Under the pieces are notes generated by a model. That model had not been told where the DNA came from and searched no databases. It saw only the letters and a list, made by a program, of their open reading frames with translations. A stretch of DNA of 7,805 bases from Magnetovibrio sp. (lineage in GTDB: Bacteria; Pseudomonadota; Alphaproteobacteria; Rhodospirillales; Magnetovibrionaceae): contig JAESSV010000275.1 of NCBI GenBank assembly GCA_016763895.1, positions 1 through 7,805 of the forward strand, given 5' to 3'. Shown piece by piece: positions 1 to 6,800 of the stretch. Made by a program: the position numbers and the translations under genes. Position 1 is the first letter of the stretch, and each line of letters begins with the position of its first letter.

Positions 1-1
1 G

Positions 2-247
2 GCTCAAGCTTTGGGAGAAACAGCTCCTTTGTTAATGATCGGCATGGTCGCCTTTATCGTGGACGTGCCAACCAGCATTATGGATTCAGCAACCGCATTG
101 CCGGTACAAATTTTTCTATGGGCGGATGCGCCAGAACGCGCATTTTCAGAACGCACCGCAGCCGCGATTATCGTGCTGTTGGTTTTTTTAGTAATAATGA
201 ACCTTGGCGCCGCAATCTTGCGTCGGGTGTTTGAACGACGTTGGTAA
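2..247 (+). CDS. pstA: Phosphate ABC transporter permease PstA, C-terminal fragment (5' end outside window)
   Basis: PstA is one of two inner-membrane permease subunits (with PstC) of the high-affinity phosphate importer. Only the last 81 residues are present. The frame is open from base 2 and ends at TAA 245-247. The fragment begins with the motif ALGETAPLLMIG (residues 3-14), the conserved Gly-Glu-Thr-Ala-Pro stretch of PstA/PstC permeases that belongs to the cytoplasmic loop contacting the ATPase. A final hydrophobic helix lies at about residues 53-73 and is followed by a basic tail (RRVFERRW), as expected for a cytoplasmic C-terminus. The TTG at 11 is not a real start, because the homologous sequence continues upstream of it. 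The stop codon overlaps the Shine-Dalgarno sequence of pstB, so the two genes are probably translationally linked. Upstream neighbours, probably pstC, pstS and phoR, are not visible. Confidence 0.93.
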   Translation, partial: AQALGETAPLLMIGMVAFIVDVPTSIMDSATALPVQIFLWADAPERAFSERTAAAIIVLLVFLVIMNLGAAILRRVFERRW

Positions 248-250
248 GGA
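245..250 (+). promoter_or_regulatory. Ribosome binding site that decides the pstB start
   Basis: The sequence TAAGGA at 245-250 is the only Shine-Dalgarno-like motif before pstB. It overlaps the pstA stop codon. It directly abuts the ATG at 251 (zero spacing) but lies 9 bases before the in-frame GTG at 260, which is workable spacing. This favours GTG 260 as the true start. No earlier start is possible because TAA at 245 closes the frame. Confidence 0.65.
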
Positions 251-259
251 ATGCATACG

Positions 260-1027
260 GTGGACAGCCAAACGCAAAAAGTAAAAGTCAGAGGCGTAAA
301 TGTTTTTTATGGGGATAAGAAAGCCTTAGACAATATTAATCTAGACATACCCGAACGCCAGGTTACATCATTGATCGGGCCATCCGGTTGCGGAAAATCT
401 ACGTTTTTGCGATGCTTAAATCGCATGAATGACGTGGTAGATGGATGCCGGGTCGAAGGCGATATTTTATTGGATGGTGAAGATATTTACGCCAAGGGCG
501 TCGATGTTGTGCACCTGAGGTCGCGGGTTGGGATCGTGTTTCAAAAACCCAATCCATTCCCCAAATCCATTTATGACAATGTTGCTTATGGGCCTAAGAT
601 CCATGGGTTAGCGGATACCCGAGACGAAATCGATGCAATCGTAACCGATAGTTTGCTCAAAGCAGGCTTGCTGTCGGAAGTGCGCGATCGTCTCGATGCT
701 CCGGGCACCAGTCTGTCGGGTGGACAACAACAACGATTATGCATTGCCCGCGCCATTGCGGTTCAACCCGAAGTCATCCTCATGGATGAGCCATGTTCGG
801 CGCTTGATCCAATTGCCACGGCTTGCATCGAAGAATTGATTGATGAATTGAGTGCTAATTATACCATTGTAATGGTGACGCACTCTATGCAACAAGCTGC
901 ACGCGTATCGCAAAAAACGGCTTTCTTCCATATGGGAGAACTGGTCGAACAGGGCGATACAGAAGAAATTTTCACGCGCCCACAGGATGAACGCACTCAA
1001 GCTTACATCACCGGGCGCATCGGTTAG
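260..1027 (+). CDS. pstB: Phosphate ABC transporter ATP-binding protein PstB
   Basis: PstB is the cytoplasmic ATPase that powers phosphate import through PstC/PstA (EC 7.3.2.1). Counting from GTG 260 (255 residues), the ABC ATPase motifs appear in order. Walker A is GPSGCGKST at 40-48, and the Q-loop is Q95 in the PstB-typical stretch [10 protein letters not shown]. The signature LSGGQQQR is at 152-159, Walker B VILMDEP at 172-178, the D-loop SALD at 180-183 and the switch histidine H208 in VTHS. The length is normal for PstB (about 250-260). The ATG at 251 would add three residues but has no properly spaced ribosome binding site. The gene ends with tandem stops TAG TAA (1025-1030). It follows pstA by a few bases and precedes phoU by 16 bases, so it is part of one operon. 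Identity is very secure; only the exact start is open. Confidence 0.96.
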   Translation: MDSQTQKVKVRGVNVFYGDKKALDNINLDIPERQVTSLIGPSGCGKSTFLRCLNRMNDVVDGCRVEGDILLDGEDIYAKGVDVVHLRSRVGIVFQKPNPFPKSIYDNVAYGPKIHGLADTRDEIDAIVTDSLLKAGLLSEVRDRLDAPGTSLSGGQQQRLCIARAIAVQPEVILMDEPCSALDPIATACIEELIDELSANYTIVMVTHSMQQAARVSQKTAFFHMGELVEQGDTEEIFTRPQDERTQAYITGRIG

Positions 1028-1043
1028 TAAAGGATAACGAGCG

Positions 1044-1751
1044 ATGGAATCAGAGCACATCGTAAAGTCATTTGACGATGACTTGAGCCGTCTCGATGCA
1101 ATCATTGCGGAGATGGGCGGGTTGGTTGAACGCCAACTGGCCAGCGTAATGACAGCATTGGTGACGAGAGATATCGTCATGGCACAACAAGTCATTGATG
1201 ATGATAAACGCGTTGATGAGTTGGAAAGCGAAATAGACCACTTGACCATGACCGTGTTGGCTTTGCGCCAACCCATGGCAGACGATTTGCGTGCGGTTAT
1301 TGTTGTGTTAAAAATGGCAGCAAATTTAGAACGCATTGGCGATTATGCCAAAAATATCGCAAAACGTATTTTCATATTGGCCGAAATGGAAACGGTCGGA
1401 AATACAGCAGAAAGCGTGCAACGTATGGCAGGCTTGGTTCAGGCCATGATCAAAAATGTTTTGGATGCTTATGGCACCCTCGACATTAACAAGGCCGATG
1501 CTGTCCGTCTGCGGGATGAAGAAGTCGATCGCATTCACACCAGCCTATTTCGTGAATTGCTCACCTATATGATGGAAGACCCACACCGGATTACGGCGTG
1601 TACACACCTTTTGTTTGTTTCAAAAAACATCGAACGCATCGGTGATCATGTGACGTCTATTGCCGAATACATACATTTCTTGGTGTCGGGAGAAATGCCC
1701 GAAGACGAACGTCCTAAATGTGACATGTCTAGTCAGACTTCCGTTGAATGA
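1044..1751 (+). CDS. phoU: Phosphate signalling complex accessory protein PhoU
   Basis: PhoU is a cytoplasmic, all-helical, metal-binding protein. It couples the Pst transporter to the PhoR kinase and keeps the Pho regulon off when phosphate is plentiful. The 235-residue product has the family's two tandem three-helix halves. Each carries the E-x3-D metal-cluster motif: NLERIGD at 94-100 (E96, D100) and NIERIGD at 196-202 (E198, D202), each followed by a helix (YAKNIAKR and HVTSIAEYI). The length fits the family, and the last 20 or so residues are a polar, probably disordered tail. AAAGGA at 1029-1034 lies 9 bases before the ATG and overlaps the tandem stops of pstB. The next gene, phoB, starts 13 bases after the stop. 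Two mutually exclusive short hairpins can be drawn in codons 5-14. Confidence 0.95.
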   Translation: MESEHIVKSFDDDLSRLDAIIAEMGGLVERQLASVMTALVTRDIVMAQQVIDDDKRVDELESEIDHLTMTVLALRQPMADDLRAVIVVLKMAANLERIGDYAKNIAKRIFILAEMETVGNTAESVQRMAGLVQAMIKNVLDAYGTLDINKADAVRLRDEEVDRIHTSLFRELLTYMMEDPHRITACTHLLFVSKNIERIGDHVTSIAEYIHFLVSGEMPEDERPKCDMSSQTSVE

Positions 1752-1764
1752 ACTGGGGTAAATT

Positions 1765-2454
1765 ATGGAACACACGGTACTGATTGTCGAAGACGAACCT
1801 GCACAAGCGGAAGTCCTGTCGTACAATTTGGAATCGGCTGGGTTTCGCATCATGATTGCCGTCAACGGTGAAGAAGGCTTGTTGCTGGCTCAAAAAAATG
1901 TGCCCGATGCGATTATCCTAGATTGGATGCTGCCCGGATTAAGTGGCATCGAAGTGTGCCGTAAGTTACGCGCAGACCCCGCAACGCGAGATATTCCCAT
2001 CTTGATGTTGACCGCCCGTGGGGAAGAAGAAGACCGGGTTCGGGGGATCGAAACGGGTGCCGATGATTATGTGTTGAAACCATATAGTCCCCGTGAAGTG
2101 ATGGCCCGCATCAAAGGCCTGTTACGGCGGGCCAACCCTAGCTTGGTTGCCGAAACCTTGGACTATTGCGACATTTCCATGGATTTTGTTCAACACAAGG
2201 TCAGCCGGGCGGGGCAAGGGATCCATTTGGGCCCGATCGAATATAAATTGTTAAAAACGCTGCTGGAAAAACCGGGCCGGGTTTTTTCCAGAGACCGCCT
2301 GTTGGATTTGGTTTGGGGCCGTGAAGTCTATGTAGAAGACCGCACCGTCGACGTTCACATTCGCCGCCTGCGCAAAGCCTTAAATGTGGGCAATGGAAAA
2401 GATATGATCCGCACCGTCCGGGGCGAGGGTTATGCCATCGATAATGATAAATGA
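1765..2454 (+). CDS. phoB: Phosphate regulon response regulator PhoB (OmpR/PhoB family)
   Basis: PhoB is a two-component response regulator that is phosphorylated by PhoR under phosphate limitation and activates Pho-box promoters. The 229-residue protein has an N-terminal receiver domain (about 1-120) with the acidic pocket E9/D10, phospho-acceptor D53 in ILDWMLP, T83 and K105 in LKPY, the same positions as in E. coli PhoB. A C-terminal winged helix follows (about 130-227), with the recognition helix around VEDRTVDVHIRRLRKAL (190-206) and the wing RTVRGEGY (216-223). The start ATG has a GGGG stretch (1755-1758) 6 bases upstream as a modest ribosome binding site. Position after phoU, in the same operon as pst, is a common alphaproteobacterial arrangement and supports PhoB over other OmpR-family regulators. 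phoR is not immediately downstream; it is presumably upstream of the window. Confidence 0.93.
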   Translation: MEHTVLIVEDEPAQAEVLSYNLESAGFRIMIAVNGEEGLLLAQKNVPDAIILDWMLPGLSGIEVCRKLRADPATRDIPILMLTARGEEEDRVRGIETGADDYVLKPYSPREVMARIKGLLRRANPSLVAETLDYCDISMDFVQHKVSRAGQGIHLGPIEYKLLKTLLEKPGRVFSRDRLLDLVWGREVYVEDRTVDVHIRRLRKALNVGNGKDMIRTVRGEGYAIDNDK

Positions 2455-2475
2455 GTGCGGGTCTAACGGCCTGTC

Positions 2476-2495
2476 GGCATCCAATCCCTGATGCC
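2476..2495 (+). terminator. Weak hairpin after phoB, possible terminator
   Basis: GGCATC (2476-2481) is an exact inverted match to GATGCC (2490-2495), with an 8-base loop. The stem starts 21 bases after the phoB stop. A T4 run lies at 2504-2507, about 8 bases beyond the stem, which is further than in a good intrinsic terminator, and the stem is only 6 pairs. It may end the pst-phoU-phoB transcript inefficiently or may be chance. Confidence 0.25.
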
Positions 2496-2505
2496 TAATA
2501 TGCTT

Positions 2506-2533
2506 TTGTAAAACCATAAAAATACCTTATACA
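2506..2533 (+). promoter_or_regulatory. Candidate sigma70-type promoter
   Basis: TTGTAA (2506-2511) and TATACA (2528-2533) each match 4 of 6 consensus bases and are separated by 16 bases in an AT-rich patch. A transcript would begin near 2540 and could serve the possible ORF at 2760 and the hydrolase-aas pair. No convincing Pho box (CTGTCAT-type direct repeat) was found. Matches of this quality occur by chance, so the call is tentative. Confidence 0.2.
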
Positions 2534-2549
2534 TGCTATGCATTTGGCA

Positions 2550-2562
2550 ATACGGCCCGTAT
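2550..2562. promoter_or_regulatory. Perfect palindrome, candidate operator
   Basis: ATACGG (2550-2555), a single C, and CCGTAT (2557-2562) form a perfect 6-1-6 dyad. The one-base centre is too tight for a full RNA hairpin, so a DNA-binding dimer site is the better guess. It sits just after the -10 of the candidate promoter, where a repressor could act. No specific regulator can be named. Confidence 0.25.
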
Positions 2563-2616
2563 CTCCGCTGTTTTTAGAACGGTAATTGCGGTGCCGTTTG
2601 AGCGGCCGCGTTTTTT

Positions 2617-2626
2617 CCCCCCCCCC
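2617..2626. repeat. C10 homopolymer run
   Basis: Ten cytosines directly follow six thymines (2611-2616). Runs this long are rare in mixed-GC bacterial DNA and are prone to slippage both in cells and in sequencing. It is not inside a confident gene. Confidence 0.95.
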
Positions 2627-2759
2627 AGCCCTTGGCTGTGATCATCGTCATGGCACGGCACGTTTGGATCGTGCAAGATTAAGGGTGGAAGAAAACATTG
2701 ACTCGTTAGCGATCGTTAACAACTCATGTAAACAGTCGTTATCGCCGGAGCATATAGAT

Positions 2760-2996
2760 ATGGCCCGCAAGGCAGATACACAAGAATTTGGACGCAAGAG
2801 AGGCTTTGATGGAACATTGTCTTTTGCCGAAACCTTGTTGTCTGGAAAAGCCTTGCCGCCAAAAATTCACAAATATACGACAGCCCTAAAGCCTCGCCCC
2901 AAGGCCTGTTTTGGCACCAAAGGTCTTCGCCCACGTCTTCAAAGTTATGAAGCCATCGAAGTTTCGTCTCGAAAGGGCTGGAAGTTTTGGCTTTAG
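2760..2996 (+). CDS. Possible small basic hypothetical protein (78 aa)
   Basis: This ORF was not recognised as any known family. It starts at an ATG with GGAG at 2747-2750, 9 bases upstream, and ends at TAG 2994-2996. The product is strongly basic (about 17 Lys/Arg against 6 Asp/Glu), has no signal peptide or membrane segment, and ends in the aromatic stretch KGWKFWL. Its reading frame is the same as that of the downstream hydrolase, separated by the single TAG and 18 codons. It could therefore be a separate small gene, the degraded front of a longer hydrolase gene, or chance. About 44 percent of its codons end in G or C, which does not settle the matter. The overlapping antisense frame at 2716-3021 has no visible support and is considered a shadow. 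Confidence 0.3.
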   Translation: MARKADTQEFGRKRGFDGTLSFAETLLSGKALPPKIHKYTTALKPRPKACFGTKGLRPRLQSYEAIEVSSRKGWKFWL

Positions 2997-3023
2997 CGTT
3001 CCATAAAATCCCCGTTCCCACAT

Positions 3024-3032
3024 GGGGGGGGG
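3024..3032. repeat. G9 homopolymer run at the front of the hydrolase gene
   Basis: Nine guanines follow the T of CAT at 3021-3023 and lie in the frame region just upstream of the called hydrolase start. One extra G would put the ATG at 3022 in frame with the hydrolase. One fewer G would join the hydrolase frame to a frame open from 2951. The run length therefore changes the predicted N-terminus. Confidence 0.95.
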
Positions 3033-3050
3033 CGTCGGTATTGGACCGAT

Positions 3051-3833
3051 GTGCGCATTCAAAGTGGTTGGCGGGTCCAACGCCGTGTGGGGTCGAACCG
3101 TTGCCGTTTGCTCGATCCCTTAGATATTCAACGACAGGTCGGGACTGAACGGTCGTTATTGCACGCCATGACGCAAAAAATTGACCAAGGGATCATTCCC
3201 AGGACGCCTTCTCATGCGGTGGTGTTGATCCATGGCTTGGGTCGGTCCAATCATAGCCTATCTGCATTGGCCAAGGCTTTTCGCAACAACGGATATGCGG
3301 TTATTGATTTCAATTATGCCAGTTGCCAAGGCACCATTGACGTTCATGCCAAAGCCTTGGCGGGACTTTTGAATGAGGCCGGTGGCATCACCAAAGTCGA
3401 TTTTGTCACGCACTCGCTGGGCGCGATTGTTTTGCGTCATGCCTTAAATCAAAAAGACGATTGGCAACACCACATGGAATTGGGGCGGGCGGTTTTTTTG
3501 GCGCCGCCCAACCAAGGCAGTGCCGTGGCAAGGATGTTAACGGGGTATAAAATAATGGATGTTGTGCTCGGACCAACGCTCAAGCAATTGGCGGATCCAA
3601 AACTTGGCGAAAAAAATCCCATGCCGATTCCCTTCGCCACCATCACCGGAACCGTAAATTGGTTGCCGTTTTTAACCGGGATGAATGATGGCTTGGTGCG
3701 GGAAGAAGAAACCCAGCTTAAAGGTGAGGTCAAACACATCATATTGAAAGTGTCGCATGCTTTTTGCATGAATGATAAAAATGTAATTGCCGAGACGTTA
3801 AAGTTTTTGGCGCCTGGGGCAGGGAAAGTTTAA
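3051..3833 (+). CDS. Alpha/beta-fold serine hydrolase (lipase/esterase-like), N-terminus uncertain
   Basis: The product is an alpha/beta hydrolase, probably acting on an ester such as a lipid; the substrate is unknown. Counting from GTG 3051 (260 residues), the first core strand and oxyanion loop are VVLIHGLGRS (57-66). The nucleophile elbow is THSLG with S122, a variant of G-x-S-x-G with Thr at the first position. LAPPNQGS (150-157) is typical of lipase-like members. The acid is most likely D213 in MNDGLV and the base H236 in VSHAF. No signal peptide or membrane helix is visible from this start. The start is poorly supported: only GGA at 3043-3045 precedes it, ATG 3168 (M40) is an alternative without a ribosome binding site, and protein-like sequence (RRYWTD) continues upstream to the G9 run. 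The gene ends 2 bases before the LplT-Aas fusion gene, so the two are surely co-transcribed. That suggests, without proving, a role in phospholipid turnover. Confidence 0.85.
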   Translation: MRIQSGWRVQRRVGSNRCRLLDPLDIQRQVGTERSLLHAMTQKIDQGIIPRTPSHAVVLIHGLGRSNHSLSALAKAFRNNGYAVIDFNYASCQGTIDVHAKALAGLLNEAGGITKVDFVTHSLGAIVLRHALNQKDDWQHHMELGRAVFLAPPNQGSAVARMLTGYKIMDVVLGPTLKQLADPKLGEKNPMPIPFATITGTVNWLPFLTGMNDGLVREEETQLKGEVKHIILKVSHAFCMNDKNVIAETLKFLAPGAGKV

Positions 3834-3835
3834 CA

Positions 3836-6800
3836 ATGAAAACATTGCGTTTGTTGAAAAGCCGTCAATTTTTGCCGTTGTTTCTGACCCAATTTTTAGG
3901 CGCCGCAAATGACAACTTGTTCAAAAGCGCGTTGGTGATGTTGATCACGTTCGACTTGGCGGACAAGGCGGGGTTAGACGGGCCCTTGATGGTGACCGCT
4001 GCGGCGGGTATTTTTATTGCACCGTTCTTTTTGTTCAGCGCCACGGCGGGCCAATTGGCGGACCGTTTTGACAAGGCGGTGTTGGCGCGGATAACAAAAG
4101 CCTGCGAAGTCTTTATCATGTTGGGGGCTGCTTTTGCCTTTGCCCAATCAAACCCGTTTGTGTTGATGAGCGTGTTGTTTTTGATGGGCACTCAATCGGC
4201 GTTATTTGGGCCTATAAAATATTCCATCTTGCCCCAGCACCTTAAAAAAGAAGACCTGATCTCGGCCAATGCCTTGATTGAATCTGGAACTTTTTTAGCC
4301 ATCTTGGTGGGCACCATCGCGGGGGGCTTGTTGATCTTACAAGACGGCGGGTTGGCTCTGGTTTCAAGTCTGGTGATCGGACTTGCCGTCATCGGTTTGG
4401 GGGCAAGTTTGTTTATTCCGCCGGCCAAGGCTTTAAGCGATCAGGTGCGTATCAACCCAAATATTGCGGCGGCCACTTGGCACATGTTGCGTCACGCGAC
4501 AAAACGTCGAGACGTGTTTTTGTCGATCCTCGGCATTTCATGGTTTTGGTTGGTGGGCGCAACCTTCCTCAGCCAATTTCCAGCCTTTGCCAAGACTGTT
4601 TTGGGCGGAGACGAAAATATCGTCACGTTGTTTTTGGTGACCTTCTCGATGGGGATTGGGGTGGGGTCCATGTTGTGCTCGAAGCTTTTAAAGGGTGAAG
4701 TTTCTGCGAAATATGTGCCCTTTGCCGCGCTCTTAATGACGCTGTTTATGGTTGATTTGTATTTGGTCAGCTCGCAAATGACCGTGGTCCAAGACCTGAC
4801 CCTTGGTTTATTTTTATCGAATCCTTTGGCGCTTAGGATCTTGTTCGATTTATTGATGGTGGCAATCTCGGGCGGGTTGTTCATTGTTCCGCTTTACGCC
4901 ATTTTACAAAGCCGGGGTGACGAAGCCCATCGGGCTCGCGATATTGCGGCGAACAATATTTTTAATGCCTTGTTTATGGTCGCAAGCGCCATCGCCATCG
5001 CCGCGTTGTTGTTTGGCGGCATGACCATTCCGGGGGTCTTTTTAACCGTGGCCATCGCCAATGCAGGCGTGGCTCTGTACATTTGCAAACTGTTGCCAGA
5101 TGAATTGGTAAAGGCGCTTTTGCGGTGGACGTTCAAGACCTTGTTTCGGGCTGAAATCAAAGGCTTGGAACATTGGGAAAAAGTGGGCAACAAAGCGGTT
5201 ATCGTCGTGAACCATGTGTCCTTTTTGGACCCTGCGTTGTTGGCGGCTTTTTTGCCGGAAAAAACCATGTTTGCCGTGAACTCGCATGTTGCAACCAAAT
5301 GGTGGGCCAAACCTTTTTTAAGTCTTGTGGATGCCTTTCCCATGGACCCCACCAAACCCTTGTCCACCAAGGCGTTGATTAAGGACGTCGACGCAGGGCG
5401 CAAACGCGTGATTTTCCCCGAAGGCCGCATTACGGTGACGGGCGGTTTGATGAAGGTGTACGAAGGCCCCGCCATGATCGCTGACAAAGCCGATGCCGAC
5501 ATCTTGCCGATCCGCATTGATGGTGCACAATTTACATACTTTTCCCGGCTTAAAGGCACGGCCCGTCAACGTTGGTTTCCCAAAATTACGTTGACCATTT
5601 TGCCCCCCCGGCGCTTGACCGTGAACGAAGACTTCAAGGGCAGCCGCCGTCGGGCGCAAGCGGGGCTAGAGCTTTATGACATCATGAGCGATTTGATTTT
5701 TGAATCTCGGCGCCAACGCCAAACGTTGTTTGAAGCCTTGTTAGACGCCAAAGACATCTATGGTGCAAACACCCCCGTGTTGGAAGACATCAAACGCTCG
5801 CCGCTAAGTTATGCTCAAACCATTACGGCCGCCGTAGCCTTGGGCAGATCTTTGGTGCCGTTCTGTGAAAAAGCGGAAAGTGTTGCCGTGCTGTTGCCCA
5901 ATTGCGTTGCTGGAGCCGTCACGTTTTTTGCCCTGCAAGCGACCGGGCGCGTTCCCGCCATGCTGAATTTTTCGGCCGGGACGGGCAATATGATTTCAGC
6001 CCTTGAAACGTGCCAAGCCAAGGTCGTTTTGACGTCCAGATCCTTTGTCCAAGCCGGTGAATTACAAGACACCATTGAAGCGTTAAGCGATCACGCCAAA
6101 ATCATTTGGTTAGAAGATGTCAAGGCGGGCATGAGCTTGTTTGGCAAAATTGGCTCGGCCGTGATCGCAAAGTTTTTTGCCCAAAGCTGGCACCAAGGTT
6201 TCGTCCACGATCCCGATACTGCGGCGGCGGTGTTGTTTACATCCGGGTCCGAAGGCACCCCCAAAGGCGTGGTGTTGAGCCACAATAATTTGCTGTCCAA
6301 TCAGTACCAACTGACCGCGCGCATTGATTTTAATCCATCCGATACCGTGTTCAATGCCTTGCCCATTTTCCATTCTTATGGATTAACCAGCGGCATGTTG
6401 TTGCCGACGCTGGCGGGGGTGCGAACATTTTTGTATCCGTCGCCTTTGCATTACCGCATCGTGCCCGAACTGGTTTACGACACCAACGCAACGGTTATGT
6501 TTGGCACCGACACGTTCTTGGCGGGCTATGCGCGGGCTGCGCATGCCTATGATTTTTTCAAGGTGCGGTACGTGTGTGCCGGGGCCGAAAAAGTACGCCC
6601 TGAGACCCGCCAGGCTTTTGCGGATAAATTTGGCTTGCGCATTTTAGAAGGCTATGGGGCCACGGAAACGGCCCCGGTGTTGTCTTTTAACACGCCCATG
6701 CATTTTAAAATTGGCACGGTGGGGCGCTTGTTGCCCGGCATTCGCCATAAACTAAAACCCGTCGAAGGCATCGAAGATGCGGGCCGCTTGGTGGTCAAAG

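Larger units (their letters stand above)
2455..2759. other. Non-coding stretch after phoB
   Basis: No convincing coding region was found here on either strand. A frame open from a TTG at 2586 runs into the possible small ORF at 2760, but it has no ribosome binding site and crosses the C10 run, so its first part is not called. Contents supported weakly are a hairpin at 2476-2495, a promoter candidate at 2506-2533, a perfect dyad at 2550-2562, the eight-base palindrome GCGGCCGC at 2602-2609, and T6 followed by C10 at 2611-2626. Confidence 0.5.

Noticed and set aside
737..1336. 199-codon open frame on the minus strand across the pstB/phoU junction
   Set aside because: It lies wholly opposite two well-supported genes, has low-complexity Ser/Thr-rich sequence and no recognisable motif; it is a shadow of their codon use.
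2602..2626. NotI-type site followed by T6C10 as a cloning linker or vector junction
   Set aside because: No vector or adapter sequence is recognisable on either side, and the surrounding base composition is continuous; it is kept only as a caution about assembly.
2698..2730. TTGACT at 2698-2703 as a -35 box for the ORF at 2760
   Set aside because: No acceptable -10 hexamer occurs 15-19 bases downstream; the nearest AT-rich hexamers are too far away.
2455..2759. Pho box for PhoB control of the downstream genes
   Set aside because: No pair of CTGTCAT-like direct repeats with 4-base spacing was found.
2617..3032. C10 and G9 as terminal inverted repeats of a small mobile element
   Set aside because: The match does not extend beyond the homopolymers, there is no target-site duplication, and no transposase is present.
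4894..5559. 221-codon open frame on the minus strand inside aas
   Set aside because: It is opposite intact PlsC and transporter coding sequence, its product matches nothing recognisable, and it is explained by the codon bias of aas.
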